Numbered from the stretch's first letter, positions 17,052 through 29,146 are shown. The stretch is 59,838 bases of DNA from Clostridia bacterium (GCA_002919235.1 PKEX01000032.1:1-59838), one strand, 5' to 3'. The notes: generated by a model from the letters alone, not told the origin. Made by a program: numbers and translations.

Positions 17052-18725
17052 ATGAATCTTGAGCTTGTGGGAGCCTTAAACGAGCTCGAGCGGGAGCGGG
17101 GCATCTCCAAGGAAATCCTCTTGGAGGCGATCGAGGCCGCCATCGTCTCGGCGTACAAGAGAAGTGACCAGGCGGCGCACAACGTCCGGGTCGAGATCTC
17201 CGACAAGACCGGGCAGATCCGGGTGTTTGCGCAGAAGCGGGTCGTCGAAGAGGTGGCCGACGCCGCGAACGAGATTTCGCTGGAGGCGGCGCGAGAGATC
17301 GACCCCAACTACAGCGTGGGCGATGTCGTCGAGATCGAAGTGCCTCCCAGAGAGTTTGGGCGGATCGCGGCGCAGACCGCCAAGCAGGTGGTGATCCAGC
17401 GGATCCGGGAGGCCGAGCGCGCCCTGATCTACGAAGAATACGCCAACCGCGAGGGCGACGTGGTCACCGGCATCGTCCAGCGCTCCGACTCCCGCAACGT
17501 CCTGGTCGACCTGGGCAAGGTCGAGGCGATCCTTCCCCCCAGCGAGCAGATGCCCAAGGATACGTACACCCACGGCACCCGGCTCAAGGTGTACATCAGC
17601 GAGGTGCGCCAGACCACCAAGGGGCCGCAGGTGATCGTCTCCCGGAGCCATCCGGGGCTCCTCAAGCGCCTTTTCGAACTGGAGGTGCCCGAGATCCACG
17701 ACGGCATCGTGGAGATCCGGGCCGTGGCCCGCGAGGCGGGCAACCGCTCCAAGATCGCCGTCAGCAGCCGGGATCCCAACGTCGATCCGGTGGGCGCCTG
17801 CGTCGGCCCCCGGGGCATGCGGGTGCAGGCCATCGTCCAGGAGCTCCAGGGAGAGAAAATCGACATCGTGGAGTACTCGGCCGACGCCCAGAAGTTCGTG
17901 GCCAACGCGCTGAGCCCGGCGCGGGTGGTGCGGGTCTTCATCAACGAGGCGGAGAAGGCCGCCCGGGCCGTCGTTCCCGACCACCAGCTCTCGCTGGCCA
18001 TCGGGCGGGAGGGGCAGAACGCCCGCCTGGCGGCGCGGCTGACGGGATGGAAGATCGACATCAAGAGCGAGTCGCAGATGGCGGAGCTCGCCCTGCTGGA
18101 AGCCCAGCGGATGCTGGAGATGCGCTCGCTGGCGCAGGTGGTTGAGGAGAGCGAGCGCGCCGCGGCCGCCCGGGCGGAGGCCGCCGTCGAGGAGGCGGAG
18201 GCGCCCGCCGTCGATGCGGCGGCTGTGGCCGAGGTGGAGGCGCCCGTGGAAGAGCCCGCCGTCGAGGAGACGGGCGTCGCCGGCCCGGGTGTCGAGGAGC
18301 CGGCGGCCGAAGCGGCTCCCGAGCCCGAGGAGCCCGAACTGGATCTCGAGATCCCCGAGGACCTGTACGACGAGCTCGAGGAGGGGCGCGAGCGCTCCGA
18401 GCCCGCGGCGCCCAAAGTGAAGAAGGGGCGGGCCGCCAAGAAGGAGCTGCAGACCATCCTGGAAGAGGAGGTCCTCGACGAGGAGGAGCCCTTGCCCTCG
18501 CTGTTTGACGCTGAGGACGAAGAGGAGGACGACGCGGCTCCCGCGGTGTTCGTCATCGACGGCGGCAGCGAGGAGCCCCCGGCGCGGCCCAGCCCGCAGC
18601 CGAAGAGCGCGGCGAAGCCGGCGGCGGGGAAGAAGGGCAAGGAGAAGGTGGTTCTCAAGGACCTCTCGCAGCTGGCAAGCCTGTTGGGTTCCGTGGAGTC
18701 GGATGAAGAGCAGGATCCGTCCTAA
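17052..18725 (+). CDS. nusA: Transcription termination/antitermination factor NusA with long acidic tail
   Basis: Binds RNA polymerase and nascent RNA and modulates pausing, termination and antitermination. Order: NusA N-terminal domain (1-125), S1 domain (about 135-200, GDVVTGIVQRSDSRNVLVDLG), then tandem KH domains (about 205-345; DPVGACVGPRGMRVQAIVQEL and LAIGREGQNARLAARLTGW). The conserved part ends near residue 365. Residues about 365-557 are an unusual low-complexity tail rich in Glu, Ala and Pro, with a basic patch (KVKKGRAAKK) and a short hydrophobic end (KVVLKDLSQLASLLG). Bacillus NusA stops near residue 370. Confidence 0.96.
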   Translation: MNLELVGALNELERERGISKEILLEAIEAAIVSAYKRSDQAAHNVRVEISDKTGQIRVFAQKRVVEEVADAANEISLEAAREIDPNYSVGDVVEIEVPPREFGRIAAQTAKQVVIQRIREAERALIYEEYANREGDVVTGIVQRSDSRNVLVDLGKVEAILPPSEQMPKDTYTHGTRLKVYISEVRQTTKGPQVIVSRSHPGLLKRLFELEVPEIHDGIVEIRAVAREAGNRSKIAVSSRDPNVDPVGACVGPRGMRVQAIVQELQGEKIDIVEYSADAQKFVANALSPARVVRVFINEAEKAARAVVPDHQLSLAIGREGQNARLAARLTGWKIDIKSESQMAELALLEAQRMLEMRSLAQVVEESERAAAARAEAAVEEAEAPAVDAAAVAEVEAPVEEPAVEETGVAGPGVEEPAAEAAPEPEEPELDLEIPEDLYDELEEGRERSEPAAPKVKKGRAAKKELQTILEEEVLDEEEPLPSLFDAEDEEEDDAAPAVFVIDGGSEEPPARPSPQPKSAAKPAAGKKGKEKVVLKDLSQLASLLGSVESDEEQDPS

Positions 18726-18752
18726 ACCGGAGGCACAAGGGGGGCGCGAAGG

Positions 18753-19025
18753 TTGAAACAGCGGAAAGTTCCTATGAGAACCTGCGTCGGCTGCCGCACC
18801 ACCCGCCCCAAGCGCGAGCTGATCCGGATCGTGCGGGATCCTCAGGGTGAACTGCACGTGGACGGAACAGGGAAACTGTCGGGGAGAGGCGCCTACATTT
18901 GCCCGTCCGCCGAGTGTTTCGACGCAGCCGTGAAGGGCAAGCGCCTCGAAAAGGCGCTGGAGCGGCCCATCGGCCCGGACCTGCTCGAGGCGCTGAGGGA
19001 GCGGGTGCAGGCGCTCTCCCAATGA
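18753..19025 (+). CDS. rnpM: RNase P modulator RnpM (YlxR)
   Basis: Small RNA-binding protein of the YlxR family, reported to modulate RNase P activity in Bacillus. The 90 residues carry the family signature PMRTCVGCRTTRPKRELIRIV, followed by GRGAYICPSAECFDAAVKGKRLEKAL. Start TTG 18753 is likely (the family usually begins K-x-R-K-x-P-M-R-T-C); an ATG at 18774 would lose conserved residues. The stop overlaps ylxQ by 4 bases (ATGA). Confidence 0.93.
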   Translation: MKQRKVPMRTCVGCRTTRPKRELIRIVRDPQGELHVDGTGKLSGRGAYICPSAECFDAAVKGKRLEKALERPIGPDLLEALRERVQALSQ

Positions 19026-19324
19026 AGGGGTTGTCGCTTCTCGGTCTTGCGCAGCGGGCGGGCAAGCTCGCTTCGGGCTATGAGGCCGTGCGCCGGGCCG
19101 TGCTCGGCGGAAGGGCCAGGCTGATCGTGATCTCCATGGACGCGTCGGCCAAGACGGCTGAACGCGTGCGGCGGATCGCAGAGGCCAAGCGCGTCCCGTG
19201 CGTCGAGGTCGCGAGCATGCGGGAGCTCGGGCAGGCCATCGGCCAGCCCGACCGGGCCGTGGTCGCGGTGCTCGACCAGGGGTTTGCGCGGGCCGTTCGC
19301 GAGGCTCTTCTCCGCGGGGAATAG
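19022..19324 (+). CDS. ylxQ: L7Ae/L30e family RNA-binding protein YlxQ
   Basis: A 100-residue L7Ae-like protein, a fold that binds kink-turn RNA. Recognised from position and the pattern [18 protein letters not shown], then [18 protein letters not shown], and [17 protein letters not shown]. In Bacillota ylxQ always lies between ylxR and infB. ATG start overlaps the ylxR stop. The exact cellular role is unknown. Confidence 0.92.
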   Translation: MKGLSLLGLAQRAGKLASGYEAVRRAVLGGRARLIVISMDASAKTAERVRRIAEAKRVPCVEVASMRELGQAIGQPDRAVVAVLDQGFARAVREALLRGE

Positions 19325-19344
19325 AGAAAGGTTGGGGTGATGGT

Positions 19345-21459
19345 ATGTCCAAAATCCGAGTGTACGAGTTGGCGCGCGATCTGGGGCTGGAGAGCAAGGA
19401 CCTGGTGGACTTCCTCGAGGAGCTGGGTGCCGACGTGAAAAACCACATGAGCACCATCGAGGACGACATCGCTGAACTGGTCCGCGAGCATTTCTCCAAG
19501 GCGGGTTCCGCCGGCCAGGCCGCCGGCGGGAAAGCGCCCCAGGACGCCGGCGAGGCCGGCCGCAAGGCGCCGGCTGCCGCCGCTGCTCAGCCGCCTCCTC
19601 GTCGCGCCGGTGAACAGAAGCCCCAGCGTCACGACGATCAGGATCCCGCGCGAGGCAGAGAGCCCCGCCACGGGAAGGGAAGAGGCCCCGGCGGCCGCGG
19701 CGAGGCCGAGGCCGGGCGGGAAACCCGAGGCACGCTGGTGATTCCCGATACCATTACGGTCAAGGATTTCGCGGATAAGCTGGGCGTGCCCGCCGCCGCG
19801 ATCATCAAGACGCTGATGAACGCCGGCGTCATCGCCGGGATCAACCAGAGCATCGATCACGACGCGGCCGCGATGGTCGCCAAGAAGCTGGGCTTCACGG
19901 TGGAGCGGCCGCAAGAGACCAAGATCGAACTGCTGGACACCAGTGAGGACCCGCCTGAGGCGCTCAAGGAGCGGCCGCCGGTCGTCACCATCATGGGCCA
20001 CGTCGACCACGGCAAGACCACGCTCCTGGACGCCATCCGGCAGACCCGGGTGGTGGAGACCGAGGCGGGCGGGATCACGCAGCATATCGGCGCCTACCAG
20101 GTGGAGCGGGGCGGCAAGAAGATCACCTTCATCGACACCCCCGGCCACGAGGCGTTCACGGCCATGCGTTCCCGGGGCGCCCAGGTGACCGACATTGCGG
20201 TCCTGGTCGTCGCCGCGGACGACGGCGTCATGCCCCAGACGGTGGAGGCCATCAACCACGCCAAGGCCGCAGGCGTGCCCATCATCGTGGCAGTGAACAA
20301 GATGGACCGGCCGGGCGCCAACATCGATCGGGTCAAGCAGCAGCTGGTCGAACACGATCTGGTCCCGGAGGACTGGGGCGGCGACACCATCGTGGTTCCC
20401 GTCGTGGCCATCCGGGGCGAGGGCATCGATGAGCTCTTGGAGATGATCCTGCTCGTGGCCGAGCTGCGGGAGCTCAAGGCCAACCCGGACCGGCCCGGCC
20501 AAGCCACCGTCATCGAGTCGGAGCTGGACAAAGGAAAAGGGCCCGTCGCCACCATCCTGGTCCGCAACGGCACGGTGCGGGTGGGCGACGCGGTGGTGGT
20601 AGGCGCCATCGCGGGCCGTGTCCGGGCGCTGATCGACGAGAACGGCAGGCCCGTGAAGGAAGCCGGGCCTTCCATGCCCGTGCAGGTGCTGGGCCTTTCC
20701 GAAGTGCCCCAGGCCGGCGACTTCCTGGAGGTGGTCTCCGACGAGCGGACCGCGCGGGAGATCGCCGCGTCCCGGCAGGAGCAGGCGAAGAACGACGTGC
20801 AGCGTGCCGGCCGCGTCCGCCTGGCCGAGCTGTTCAGCCGTGTCCAGGAGGGGGAGGTCAAGGACCTCAACATCCTGGTGAAGGCGGACGCGCAAGGGTC
20901 GGTCGAAGCGCTTCGCCACTCGCTGGAGAAGCTCTCCACGGATCAGGTCCGGGTCAACGTGATCCACGGCGCCGCAGGCGGGATCACCGAGAGCGACGTC
21001 AACCTGGCGGCGGCCTCCAACGCCATCATCATCGGCTTCAACGTGCGGCCCGAGACGTCCGCGCGGAATCTAGCCGAGCGGGAGGGCGTCGACATCCGGC
21101 TGTACCGGGTGATCTACGACGCCATCGAAGAGGTGCAGAAGGCTATGGAAGGCCTCTTGGAACCGAAGTTCCAAGAGGTGGTCCTGGGCCGGGCCGAGGT
21201 GCGCGCCACCTTCAAGGTGCCGGGTGTGGGTACAGTGGCCGGCTGCTACGTGGTGGACGGCAAGGTGGCGAGAAACGCCCAGGTGCGGCTCCTGCGCGAC
21301 AACGTGGTCGTCTACGAAGGGCGCATCGCTTCGCTCAAGCGGTTCAAGGATGACGTGCGGGAAGTGCAGGCAGGCTATGAGTGCGGCATCGGAATCGAGC
21401 GGTTCAACGACATCAAAGAAGGCGACGTCATCGAAGCCTTCGAGATGCAGCAGGTGTAG
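19345..21459 (+). CDS. infB: Translation initiation factor IF-2
   Basis: GTPase that places initiator tRNA on the 30S subunit. From ATG 19345 it has 704 residues: an IF2-N domain (1-50, [22 protein letters not shown]), a short Gly/Ala/Arg-rich linker (about 52-130), a second IF2-N domain, the GTPase domain (G1 GHVDHGKT at 218-225, then [12 protein letters not shown] and NKMDRP), and C-terminal domains II-IV ending in the fMet-tRNA-binding C2 domain. The linker is shorter than in many actinobacteria. An in-frame upstream extension overlapping ylxQ was rejected. Confidence 0.97.
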   Translation: MSKIRVYELARDLGLESKDLVDFLEELGADVKNHMSTIEDDIAELVREHFSKAGSAGQAAGGKAPQDAGEAGRKAPAAAAAQPPPRRAGEQKPQRHDDQDPARGREPRHGKGRGPGGRGEAEAGRETRGTLVIPDTITVKDFADKLGVPAAAIIKTLMNAGVIAGINQSIDHDAAAMVAKKLGFTVERPQETKIELLDTSEDPPEALKERPPVVTIMGHVDHGKTTLLDAIRQTRVVETEAGGITQHIGAYQVERGGKKITFIDTPGHEAFTAMRSRGAQVTDIAVLVVAADDGVMPQTVEAINHAKAAGVPIIVAVNKMDRPGANIDRVKQQLVEHDLVPEDWGGDTIVVPVVAIRGEGIDELLEMILLVAELRELKANPDRPGQATVIESELDKGKGPVATILVRNGTVRVGDAVVVGAIAGRVRALIDENGRPVKEAGPSMPVQVLGLSEVPQAGDFLEVVSDERTAREIAASRQEQAKNDVQRAGRVRLAELFSRVQEGEVKDLNILVKADAQGSVEALRHSLEKLSTDQVRVNVIHGAAGGITESDVNLAAASNAIIIGFNVRPETSARNLAEREGVDIRLYRVIYDAIEEVQKAMEGLLEPKFQEVVLGRAEVRATFKVPGVGTVAGCYVVDGKVARNAQVRLLRDNVVVYEGRIASLKRFKDDVREVQAGYECGIGIERFNDIKEGDVIEAFEMQQV

Positions 21460-21492
21460 CCCGGACCGGCGGCGGGCGGGAGGAGTCGTGCC

Positions 21493-21789
21493 ATGGATGA
21501 GGGCCGCCTCTACCTCGGGCTTCTCACTCTGGATCTGGCGACCCGCGCCTGCACCTCCCTCAAGGAGAAGCGCAGGGTGCTCAAAGGGCTCATCGACCGC
21601 ATGAAGGCCCGGCTGGATGTCTCCGTCGCCGAGGTGGGATTTCAGGACGCGCACCAAAGGGCGCGGATCGCTGTCGCGTGCGTCGGGTCGGACCGGGGCT
21701 ACGTGGAACGGACGCTCCAGCGGGCGATGGGGATCGCCGAGGGGCGAGACGGCGCCGAGGTGTGCCAGTGGCGCATGGAGTGGCGCTGA
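21493..21789 (+). CDS. ylxP: DUF503 family protein (YlxP-like)
   Basis: A 98-residue protein of the YlxP/DUF503 family, encoded between infB and rbfA in Bacillota. Diagnostic pattern: [20 protein letters not shown], then [25 protein letters not shown]. Function is uncertain; position suggests ribosome maturation or binding. ATG start 33 bases after infB. Confidence 0.9.
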   Translation: MDEGRLYLGLLTLDLATRACTSLKEKRRVLKGLIDRMKARLDVSVAEVGFQDAHQRARIAVACVGSDRGYVERTLQRAMGIAEGRDGAEVCQWRMEWR

Positions 21790-21829
21790 CCCCGCCGTGG
21801 GTGGGGGCGTCGACGGGAGGTTGGATGTC

Positions 21830-22195
21830 ATGGCCGGCCAGCGGATCCAGAGGATTCGCGAGGAGATCAAGCGAGAAGCCAGCGACATCATTCGCAAGCT
21901 CAAGGATCCCCGGGTGGGATTTGTGACGGTGACGGACGTGGAGGTGTCCGGGGATCTCCGCCACGTGAAAATCTTCGTCAGCGTGCTGGGCGACGACGAG
22001 GCCAAGGCCCGGACCATGGAGGCGTTGACCCGGGCCACGGGGTATATCCGGACCGAGATCGGCCAGCGGATCCGCCTGCGCCACACGCCGGAGATCCACA
22101 TCAAGCCTGACGAGTCCATCGCCCGGGGCGCTCGCATCTTCGAGCTCCTGCGCGAGGTGGGCTCGGCCGAGACGAAGGAGACAGGGGCGGAGTGA
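21830..22195 (+). CDS. rbfA: Ribosome-binding factor A
   Basis: KH-domain factor needed for late 30S maturation and 16S rRNA 5'-end processing. The 121 residues contain [20 protein letters not shown], then [21 protein letters not shown] and [22 protein letters not shown] 21830 follows a GGGAGG. The stop overlaps the GTG of the next gene (GTGA). Confidence 0.95.
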   Translation: MAGQRIQRIREEIKREASDIIRKLKDPRVGFVTVTDVEVSGDLRHVKIFVSVLGDDEAKARTMEALTRATGYIRTEIGQRIRLRHTPEIHIKPDESIARGARIFELLREVGSAETKETGAE

Positions 22196-23172
22196 ACGCG
22201 TACCGGCGTATCGTCGAAGCCCTCTCTTCCGGCGACCGGTTTCTCATCGCCTGTCATGTCGACCCCGATCCCGACTGCATCGGCTCGCTCCTGGCCTTGG
22301 ACTGGCTGCTGGAGCGGCTGGGGAAGAGGTCCCAGCCGCTCTCGCACGACGGGATCCTGCCCCAATGGCGGTTCCTCCCGCGCATTGAGCGGATCGCCTC
22401 GCCTCGCGAGCCGGCGGCCTGGAGCGAGGAGACGTGGGACGCCCTGGTGGTGGTAGACTGCGAGGTGTCGAGGACGGGGAGCGCCGCGGCGTGGGCCGAT
22501 CGGGTGGAGCGGGTGATCAACATCGACCACCACGTGACCAACCCGGGCACCGGCCATATCAACCTCGTCGTCCCCGAGGCCGCCGCGGCCGGGGCCGTCG
22601 TCTACCGGCTGATCCGGGAGGCCGGCGCCGAGCTGGACGCCGACGTGGCGACGCTGCTCTACGCCGCGATCATGTCCGATACCGGGTCGTTCCGCTTCAG
22701 CAACACCACGGCGGAGACCTTTGAGATCGCGGCGGACTTGGTGCGCCACGGCGCGCAGCCCGACGTCATCTCCCGGGAGATCTACGAGACCCGTTCGTGG
22801 GAGTACGTGCGCCTCTTGGGGCGGGTCCTCGAGACGCTGCAGAGGAGCCCGGACGGTTCGGTGGCTTGGATCGTCCTCTCGCAGGAGATGATCCGCGAGG
22901 AGGGGGCCCGGCAGGACGAGTCCGAAGGGTTCATCCAATACCCCCGCATGGTCGATGGGGTAGAAGTAGCCCTCTTTTTCCGGGAGACGGAGTCGGGCGC
23001 GGTCAGGGTCGGCTTCCGGTCCAAGGAGCGAGTGGACGTCAGCCGGCTGGCCCAGGAGTTCGGCGGCGGAGGTCATCCCCGGGCTGCCGGCTGCACCGTC
23101 GAGGGGCCGCTGGAGGACGCGGTGGCGCGGGTGGTGGCGCGCACGGTGGAAGTGGCAGGTGGCGGGGGATGA
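22192..23172 (+). CDS. nrnA: DHH/DHHA1 phosphoesterase NrnA (nanoRNase / pAp phosphatase)
   Basis: Degrades 2-5 nucleotide RNAs, and in this family often dephosphorylates pAp; some members hydrolyse pApA or pGpG. The 326 residues show the DHH metal motifs [22 protein letters not shown] and [10 protein letters not shown]. These are followed by the [12 protein letters not shown] block and the C-terminal DHHA1 motif [12 protein letters not shown]. Placed between rbfA and truB and overlapping both by 4 bases, so translation is tightly coupled. A tandem GGDEF protein is encoded at 48589-49650, but no c-di-GMP link to this gene is shown. Confidence 0.93.
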   Translation: MNAYRRIVEALSSGDRFLIACHVDPDPDCIGSLLALDWLLERLGKRSQPLSHDGILPQWRFLPRIERIASPREPAAWSEETWDALVVVDCEVSRTGSAAAWADRVERVINIDHHVTNPGTGHINLVVPEAAAAGAVVYRLIREAGAELDADVATLLYAAIMSDTGSFRFSNTTAETFEIAADLVRHGAQPDVISREIYETRSWEYVRLLGRVLETLQRSPDGSVAWIVLSQEMIREEGARQDESEGFIQYPRMVDGVEVALFFRETESGAVRVGFRSKERVDVSRLAQEFGGGGHPRAAGCTVEGPLEDAVARVVARTVEVAGGGG

Positions 23173-24113
23173 ACAGCGGGGCACCGGCGGTACCCTCCGG
23201 GGTGATCAACCTGCTCAAGCCGCCCGGCATCACCTCCCACGACGCCGTGGCCAAGCTCCGCCGCATGCTGGGGCAGCGGCGCATCGGCCACGGGGGCACC
23301 CTGGACCCGGGCGCAGCGGGGGTTCTGCCTATTTTGGTGGGACAGGCCACCAAGCTGATGCCCTTCGTCTCCGCCATGACCAAGTCGTACCGGGCCGAGA
23401 TGACCCTGGGCATCGTCACCGACACTCAGGACGCGTCGGGCGCCACCGTCTCAGTGAGTGAGAGCTTCTCACTGCCTCCGGCCAGACTGGGCGACGCCAT
23501 GGCGGCGTTCCTGGGCACGGTGGAGCAGGTGCCGCCGATGGTCTCCGCCGTCAAGAGTGACGGCCGGCGCCTCTACGAGCTGGCCAGAGAGGGAAAGGTG
23601 GTCGAGCGGGCGCCCCGCCGGGTGGAGATCTACGAGATGCACGTCGTCGCCGTGCTCCCGCGCGATACGGAGCGGCTGGTGATCGGGACCCGGGTGATCT
23701 TTGACGTCGTCTGCTCCAAGGGGACGTACATCCGCACGCTGTGCCACGACATCGGCCAGCGCTTGGGCTGCGGGGCGCACATGTCGTTCTTGGTGCGGAC
23801 CCGCGTGGGCCCGTACACTTTGGATCAGAGCTGGACCTTTGACGAGATCGAACGGGCCATGCGCCACGGCCGGCTGCCGGACGTGATTCTGAGCCCCGAG
23901 ACCGCGGTGGCCCACCTGCCCCGCTACCCGGTGACCGGCGAGGAGGCGAGCCGGCTGAGGCACGGGCAAAAGATCCGGGCGGAGGCGCGCCGGCTCTCGG
24001 GGGAGCTGGGTCCCTCGGGTTTGGTGCGGGTGGTCCAGGAGGGCGCGGGGCTGGTGTGCATTGGGGCCGTCGACGCCGAGGCGGGGCTTCTTTCGCCCGT
24101 GCGGGTGCTCTGA
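23169..24113 (+). CDS. truB: tRNA pseudouridine(55) synthase TruB
   Basis: Makes pseudouridine 55 in the T-loop of tRNAs. The 314 residues include INLLKPPGITSHDAV, the catalytic motif GHGGTLDPGAAGVL (nucleophile Asp at about residue 46), VPPMVSAVKSDGRRLYELAREG and VVCSKGTYIRTLCHDIG. The C-terminal PUA-like segment spans about 235-314. ATG 23169 overlaps the nrnA stop (ATGA); a longer upstream frame is out-of-frame coding of nrnA. Confidence 0.96.
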   Translation: MNSGAPAVPSGVINLLKPPGITSHDAVAKLRRMLGQRRIGHGGTLDPGAAGVLPILVGQATKLMPFVSAMTKSYRAEMTLGIVTDTQDASGATVSVSESFSLPPARLGDAMAAFLGTVEQVPPMVSAVKSDGRRLYELAREGKVVERAPRRVEIYEMHVVAVLPRDTERLVIGTRVIFDVVCSKGTYIRTLCHDIGQRLGCGAHMSFLVRTRVGPYTLDQSWTFDEIERAMRHGRLPDVILSPETAVAHLPRYPVTGEEASRLRHGQKIRAEARRLSGELGPSGLVRVVQEGAGLVCIGAVDAEAGLLSPVRVL

Positions 24114-24140
24114 GAAGCGGCAGTGGGAGGAAGGTTGCCG

Positions 24141-25133
24141 GTGCAGTGGGAAAACGAGGCGCCGGCCGTAGAGGCCGGCGGCACCAGTTGGTCTTTGTGG
24201 AGCAGCGAGGAGCTCCTCGCCCGGGAGGCGCCCCTTTTTGACGCCAGTGCCGTGGCGCTGGGGACGTTCGACGGAGTCCACCTGGGGCACCGGCGGATAT
24301 TCGCCGAAGCGGCCGCCTTGGCCGGTGCGCGGGGCTGGGCGGCCGTCGCGTTTACCTTTGACCGGCACCCGGCTCAGGTGACGGCGCCGGAGCGCGCCCC
24401 GAGGCTCCTCACCACGTTCCCGCGCCGGCTCCAGCTGATCTTGGGGACCGGCATCGGCCGCGCCGTGGTGGTGCGCTTTGATGCCAACTTCGCCCAGCTG
24501 CCGCCCGAGGAGTTCGTCCGCCGGATCCTCCACGGGGCGCTGGGGGCGCGGGCCGTCGTCGTCGGCCCCGACTTTCGCTTCGGCTTCAGAGCCAGGGGCG
24601 ACGTCCAGCTCTTGGAGCGCATGGCTTCAGAGCTTGGGTACTCCTTGCACGTGGTGCCGCCCGTCACCGTGGACGGGGAGAAAGTGTCGAGCACGTCCAT
24701 TCGCTCCCGCATCGCCCGGGGAGACGTGGAAGGCGCCGCCCGCCTTTTGGGACGGCCCTTTTCCCTCGAAGGGACGGTGGTGCCCGGCGCGGCCCGGGGC
24801 CGGGTCCTCGGCTATCCCACGGCGAACCTCGCGGTGGAGGCGGATCTGGCCGTGCCCGCGGACGGCGTCTACCTGACCCATACCCGGGACCCGGAGGCAG
24901 GGCTCGGGCCGCTGCCGGGGCTGACGGTGATCGGGACGCGTCCCAGCTTTGGCCCGGGCGAGCGGTCCGTGGAGACGTTCCTCTTGGACTTCCAAGGCGA
25001 CCTGTACGGCCGGCGGCTGGAGATTGCCTTTCTGGCCCGGCTTCGCGAGGTCATCCCCTTCAGCGGGGCGGAGTCGCTGGTCCGCCAGATCGAAGCCGAT
25101 GTCGCCCAGGCGCGCGCCTATTTCGGGATGTGA
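24141..25133 (+). CDS. ribF: Bifunctional riboflavin kinase / FAD synthetase
   Basis: Converts riboflavin to FMN and FMN to FAD. The N-terminal adenylyltransferase domain has VALGTFDGVHLGHRRIF and FTFDRHPAQV, then VVVGPDFRFGFRARGD and the VSSTSIRSRIARGDV block. The C-terminal kinase domain starts near residue 205 (GYPTANLAVEADL, DGVYL, SVETFLLDFQGDLYGRRLEI). I chose GTG 24141 (330 residues) because GGGAGGAAGG precedes it at proper spacing; GTG 24123 would add six residues. Confidence 0.95.
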   Translation: MQWENEAPAVEAGGTSWSLWSSEELLAREAPLFDASAVALGTFDGVHLGHRRIFAEAAALAGARGWAAVAFTFDRHPAQVTAPERAPRLLTTFPRRLQLILGTGIGRAVVVRFDANFAQLPPEEFVRRILHGALGARAVVVGPDFRFGFRARGDVQLLERMASELGYSLHVVPPVTVDGEKVSSTSIRSRIARGDVEGAARLLGRPFSLEGTVVPGAARGRVLGYPTANLAVEADLAVPADGVYLTHTRDPEAGLGPLPGLTVIGTRPSFGPGERSVETFLLDFQGDLYGRRLEIAFLARLREVIPFSGAESLVRQIEADVAQARAYFGM

Positions 25134-25164
25134 GCCGGCGGCCGGCTGAAGAGTAATGAAGAGA

Positions 25165-25193
25165 TTTACATCATGCATCCCTTGTGTTATAGT
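25165..25193 (+). promoter_or_regulatory. Sigma-A type promoter of rpsO and leader
   Basis: TTTACA (25165-25170) and TATAGT (25188-25193) are spaced by 17 bases in an unusually AT-rich patch. The leader of about 90 bases to rpsO contains a small AAGCT/AGCTT hairpin (25211-25224). S15 autoregulation through its leader is known in other bacteria; this leader does not match a motif I can name. Confidence 0.72.
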
Positions 25194-25289
25194 AATCGAG
25201 ATGAGACGGTAAGCTAGGGAGCTTGCGGCCTCCTTCGCGGCTCACTTGGCTTTCCGTGACGTGGATGAGCGTTAAGGAGGTGAGCCAGG

Positions 25290-25559
25290 ATGGCCCTGGC
25301 GCGTGAGGCCAAGCAAGCGATCATCGAGAAGTACAAGCTCCACGATAAGGACACCGGTTCGCCTGAGGTGCAGATTGCCATCCTCACCGAGCGGATCAAC
25401 GAGCTGACCCGCCACCTTCAGGTCCACAAGAAAGACCATCACTCCCGGCGTGGCTTGTACAAGATGATCGGCAAGCGGCGCGGTCTCCTCAATTACCTGC
25501 AGGCGAAGGACATCGACCGGTACCGGGTCCTCATCGAGCAGCTCGGATTGCGCAGGTAG
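25290..25559 (+). CDS. rpsO: 30S ribosomal protein S15
   Basis: Primary 16S rRNA-binding protein of the small subunit platform. The 89-residue length is standard. Signatures: [42 protein letters not shown] and [18 protein letters not shown]. The ATG follows a perfect GGAGGTGA ribosome site. Own promoter upstream, terminator downstream, then pnp, the conserved rpsO-pnp pair. Confidence 0.98.
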   Translation: MALAREAKQAIIEKYKLHDKDTGSPEVQIAILTERINELTRHLQVHKKDHHSRRGLYKMIGKRRGLLNYLQAKDIDRYRVLIEQLGLRR

Positions 25560-25563
25560 TGCC

Positions 25564-25590
25564 AGAGGGCGGGGCTTCCCGCCCTCTTTG
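25564..25590 (+). terminator. Intrinsic terminator between rpsO and pnp
   Basis: AGAGGGCGGG (25564-25573) pairs with CCCGCCCTCT (25578-25587) around a 4-base loop, starting five bases after the rpsO stop. The T-run is short and interrupted (TTTGTCT), so it may be leaky and pass some transcription into pnp. Confidence 0.78.
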
Positions 25591-25707
25591 TCTATCTCGC
25601 CTTACCGGGCACGGGCGCAGTTGACAGCAGCTGCCGGTTTTGGATCAAGATAAGCGTGGACAGGTTGGCAGGTCAGGTCCAGCGGAATACAGGAGGTTAC
25701 ATTTTGG

Positions 25708-27903
<2,196 letters not shown>

Positions 27904-27945
27904 AGTCACGGCCGCGAACCGACCGCGAGCACGTCGACGAGCGCT

Positions 27946-27969
27946 GCAGGCCGATGGGCCTGCTTTTTT
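27946..27969 (+). terminator. Intrinsic terminator after pnp
   Basis: GCAGGCC (27946-27952) pairs with GGCCTGC (27957-27963), with a 4-base loop followed by six T. It closes the long translation/RNA cluster. Confidence 0.9.
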
Positions 27970-28012
27970 ATAGGCGGCAGGCCCGGGCCGGCGCCGGGCG
28001 AGGAGGCGGGCC

Positions 28013-29143
28013 ATGGCGGGGCGAGCGGGCGCCGAGGTGCGCGAGGGGATTGTCGTCGAGATCATCCAGAGGCGAGAGGGCGCGACCCTGGCCTGGGTCG
28101 AAGTTCAGGGGAGGCGGGAGCGGGCCGTCTGCTATCCCGCCCTGACGGGAGCGATCGAACCGGGCGACCGGGTGGCGCTCAATACCACCGCCGTCACCCT
28201 GGGACTGGGAACCGGCGGCCACCACTTCGTCACCGCCGTCTGGGGCCGCACTGCGGACCTGGAGGGTCCGGGCCACATCATGAAGGTGCGGTACACGCCC
28301 TCGCAGGTGCGGGTCCTCGCCGTCGAGGAGGAAGAGAGCCCTTATCACCACGCCCTTTCCGTCATTCCGGACCTGGCGGGGCTTCCGGTCGCGGCCTGCG
28401 GCCTTCACAGCCAGCTGCCGGTGGTGGCGGCCGCCATCAAAGCCGCGTGCCCCCGGGCGCGGGTGGCCTACGTCATGACCGACGGGGCGGCGCTCCCGGC
28501 GGCCGTCTCGGACGTTCTGGCGCGCCTTCGGAAAAGCGGTTTGGTGGACACGGTCATCACCGCGGGCCACGCCTTCGGCGGCGATTTGGAGGCGGTGACC
28601 GTCCATTCGGCCCTGGCGGCGGCCAAAGTGGCCGCCCGGGCCGACGCCGTGATCGTCGCGATGGGACCGGGCGTGGTGGGCACCGGGACGCCCCTGGGGT
28701 CCACCGCGCTGGAACAGGCCTTGGTCTTGGACGCGGCCTGTGACCTGGGCGGGAGGGGCGTCCCGGTGATCCGGGTGAGCTTCGCCGACGCCAGGGAGCG
28801 GCACCGGGGCATCAGCCACCATGCCCTCACGTGCTTGACCCGGTTTGTGCACCACCGGCTCACCGTGCCGCTTCCGGCGCTCTCCCGGCATGAGTGGCGG
28901 GCGCGGCTCGAGGAGCAGGCGGCCGGGCTTCGGGCCTGTGGCCACCGGATTCGCTGGCGGGACGGGGCGGAAGCGCTCGCGCGGGCGGAGCGGCTCTTGG
29001 CCCGGGAAGGCATTCGCGTCACGTCCATGGGGAGGAGCGCCCGGGAAGATCCGGCGTTTTTCGAGGCCGCGGCGGCAGCGGGCGAGGAGGCCGCCGGACT
29101 CTTGGAACGGCCCGGTCCGCCGCAGGAAGGAGCGGCGCGCTGA
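28013..29143 (+). CDS. DUF3866 family protein
   Basis: A 376-residue soluble protein recognised as DUF3866 by its pattern: an N-terminal beta-rich domain (GIVVEIIQRREGATLAWVEV, then AVCYPALTGAIEPGDRVALNTTA), the motif GTGGHHFV, and a Rossmann-like region (SVIPDLAGLPVAACGLHSQL, VAYVMTDGAALP, TAGHAFGGDLEAV, AVIVAMGPGVVGTGTPLG). The biochemical role is unknown. It is commonly next to an endonuclease Q-like gene and spoIIM in Clostridia, as here. ATG 28013 has a strong GAGGAGG. The next gene starts four bases after its end. Confidence 0.85.
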   Translation: MAGRAGAEVREGIVVEIIQRREGATLAWVEVQGRRERAVCYPALTGAIEPGDRVALNTTAVTLGLGTGGHHFVTAVWGRTADLEGPGHIMKVRYTPSQVRVLAVEEEESPYHHALSVIPDLAGLPVAACGLHSQLPVVAAAIKAACPRARVAYVMTDGAALPAAVSDVLARLRKSGLVDTVITAGHAFGGDLEAVTVHSALAAAKVAARADAVIVAMGPGVVGTGTPLGSTALEQALVLDAACDLGGRGVPVIRVSFADARERHRGISHHALTCLTRFVHHRLTVPLPALSRHEWRARLEEQAAGLRACGHRIRWRDGAEALARAERLLAREGIRVTSMGRSAREDPAFFEAAAAAGEEAAGLLERPGPPQEGAAR

Positions 29144-29146
29144 CGC

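Noticed and set aside
17076-19565. 829-codon minus-strand frame opposite nusA, rnpM and ylxQ
   Set aside because: It spans three clear plus-strand genes and has no domain signature; a GC shadow.
25621-25653. Perfect TTGACA upstream of pnp
   Set aside because: No acceptable -10 hexamer 16-18 bases downstream (ATCAAG at the right place); the GATAAG nearby is too far. Not reported as a promoter.
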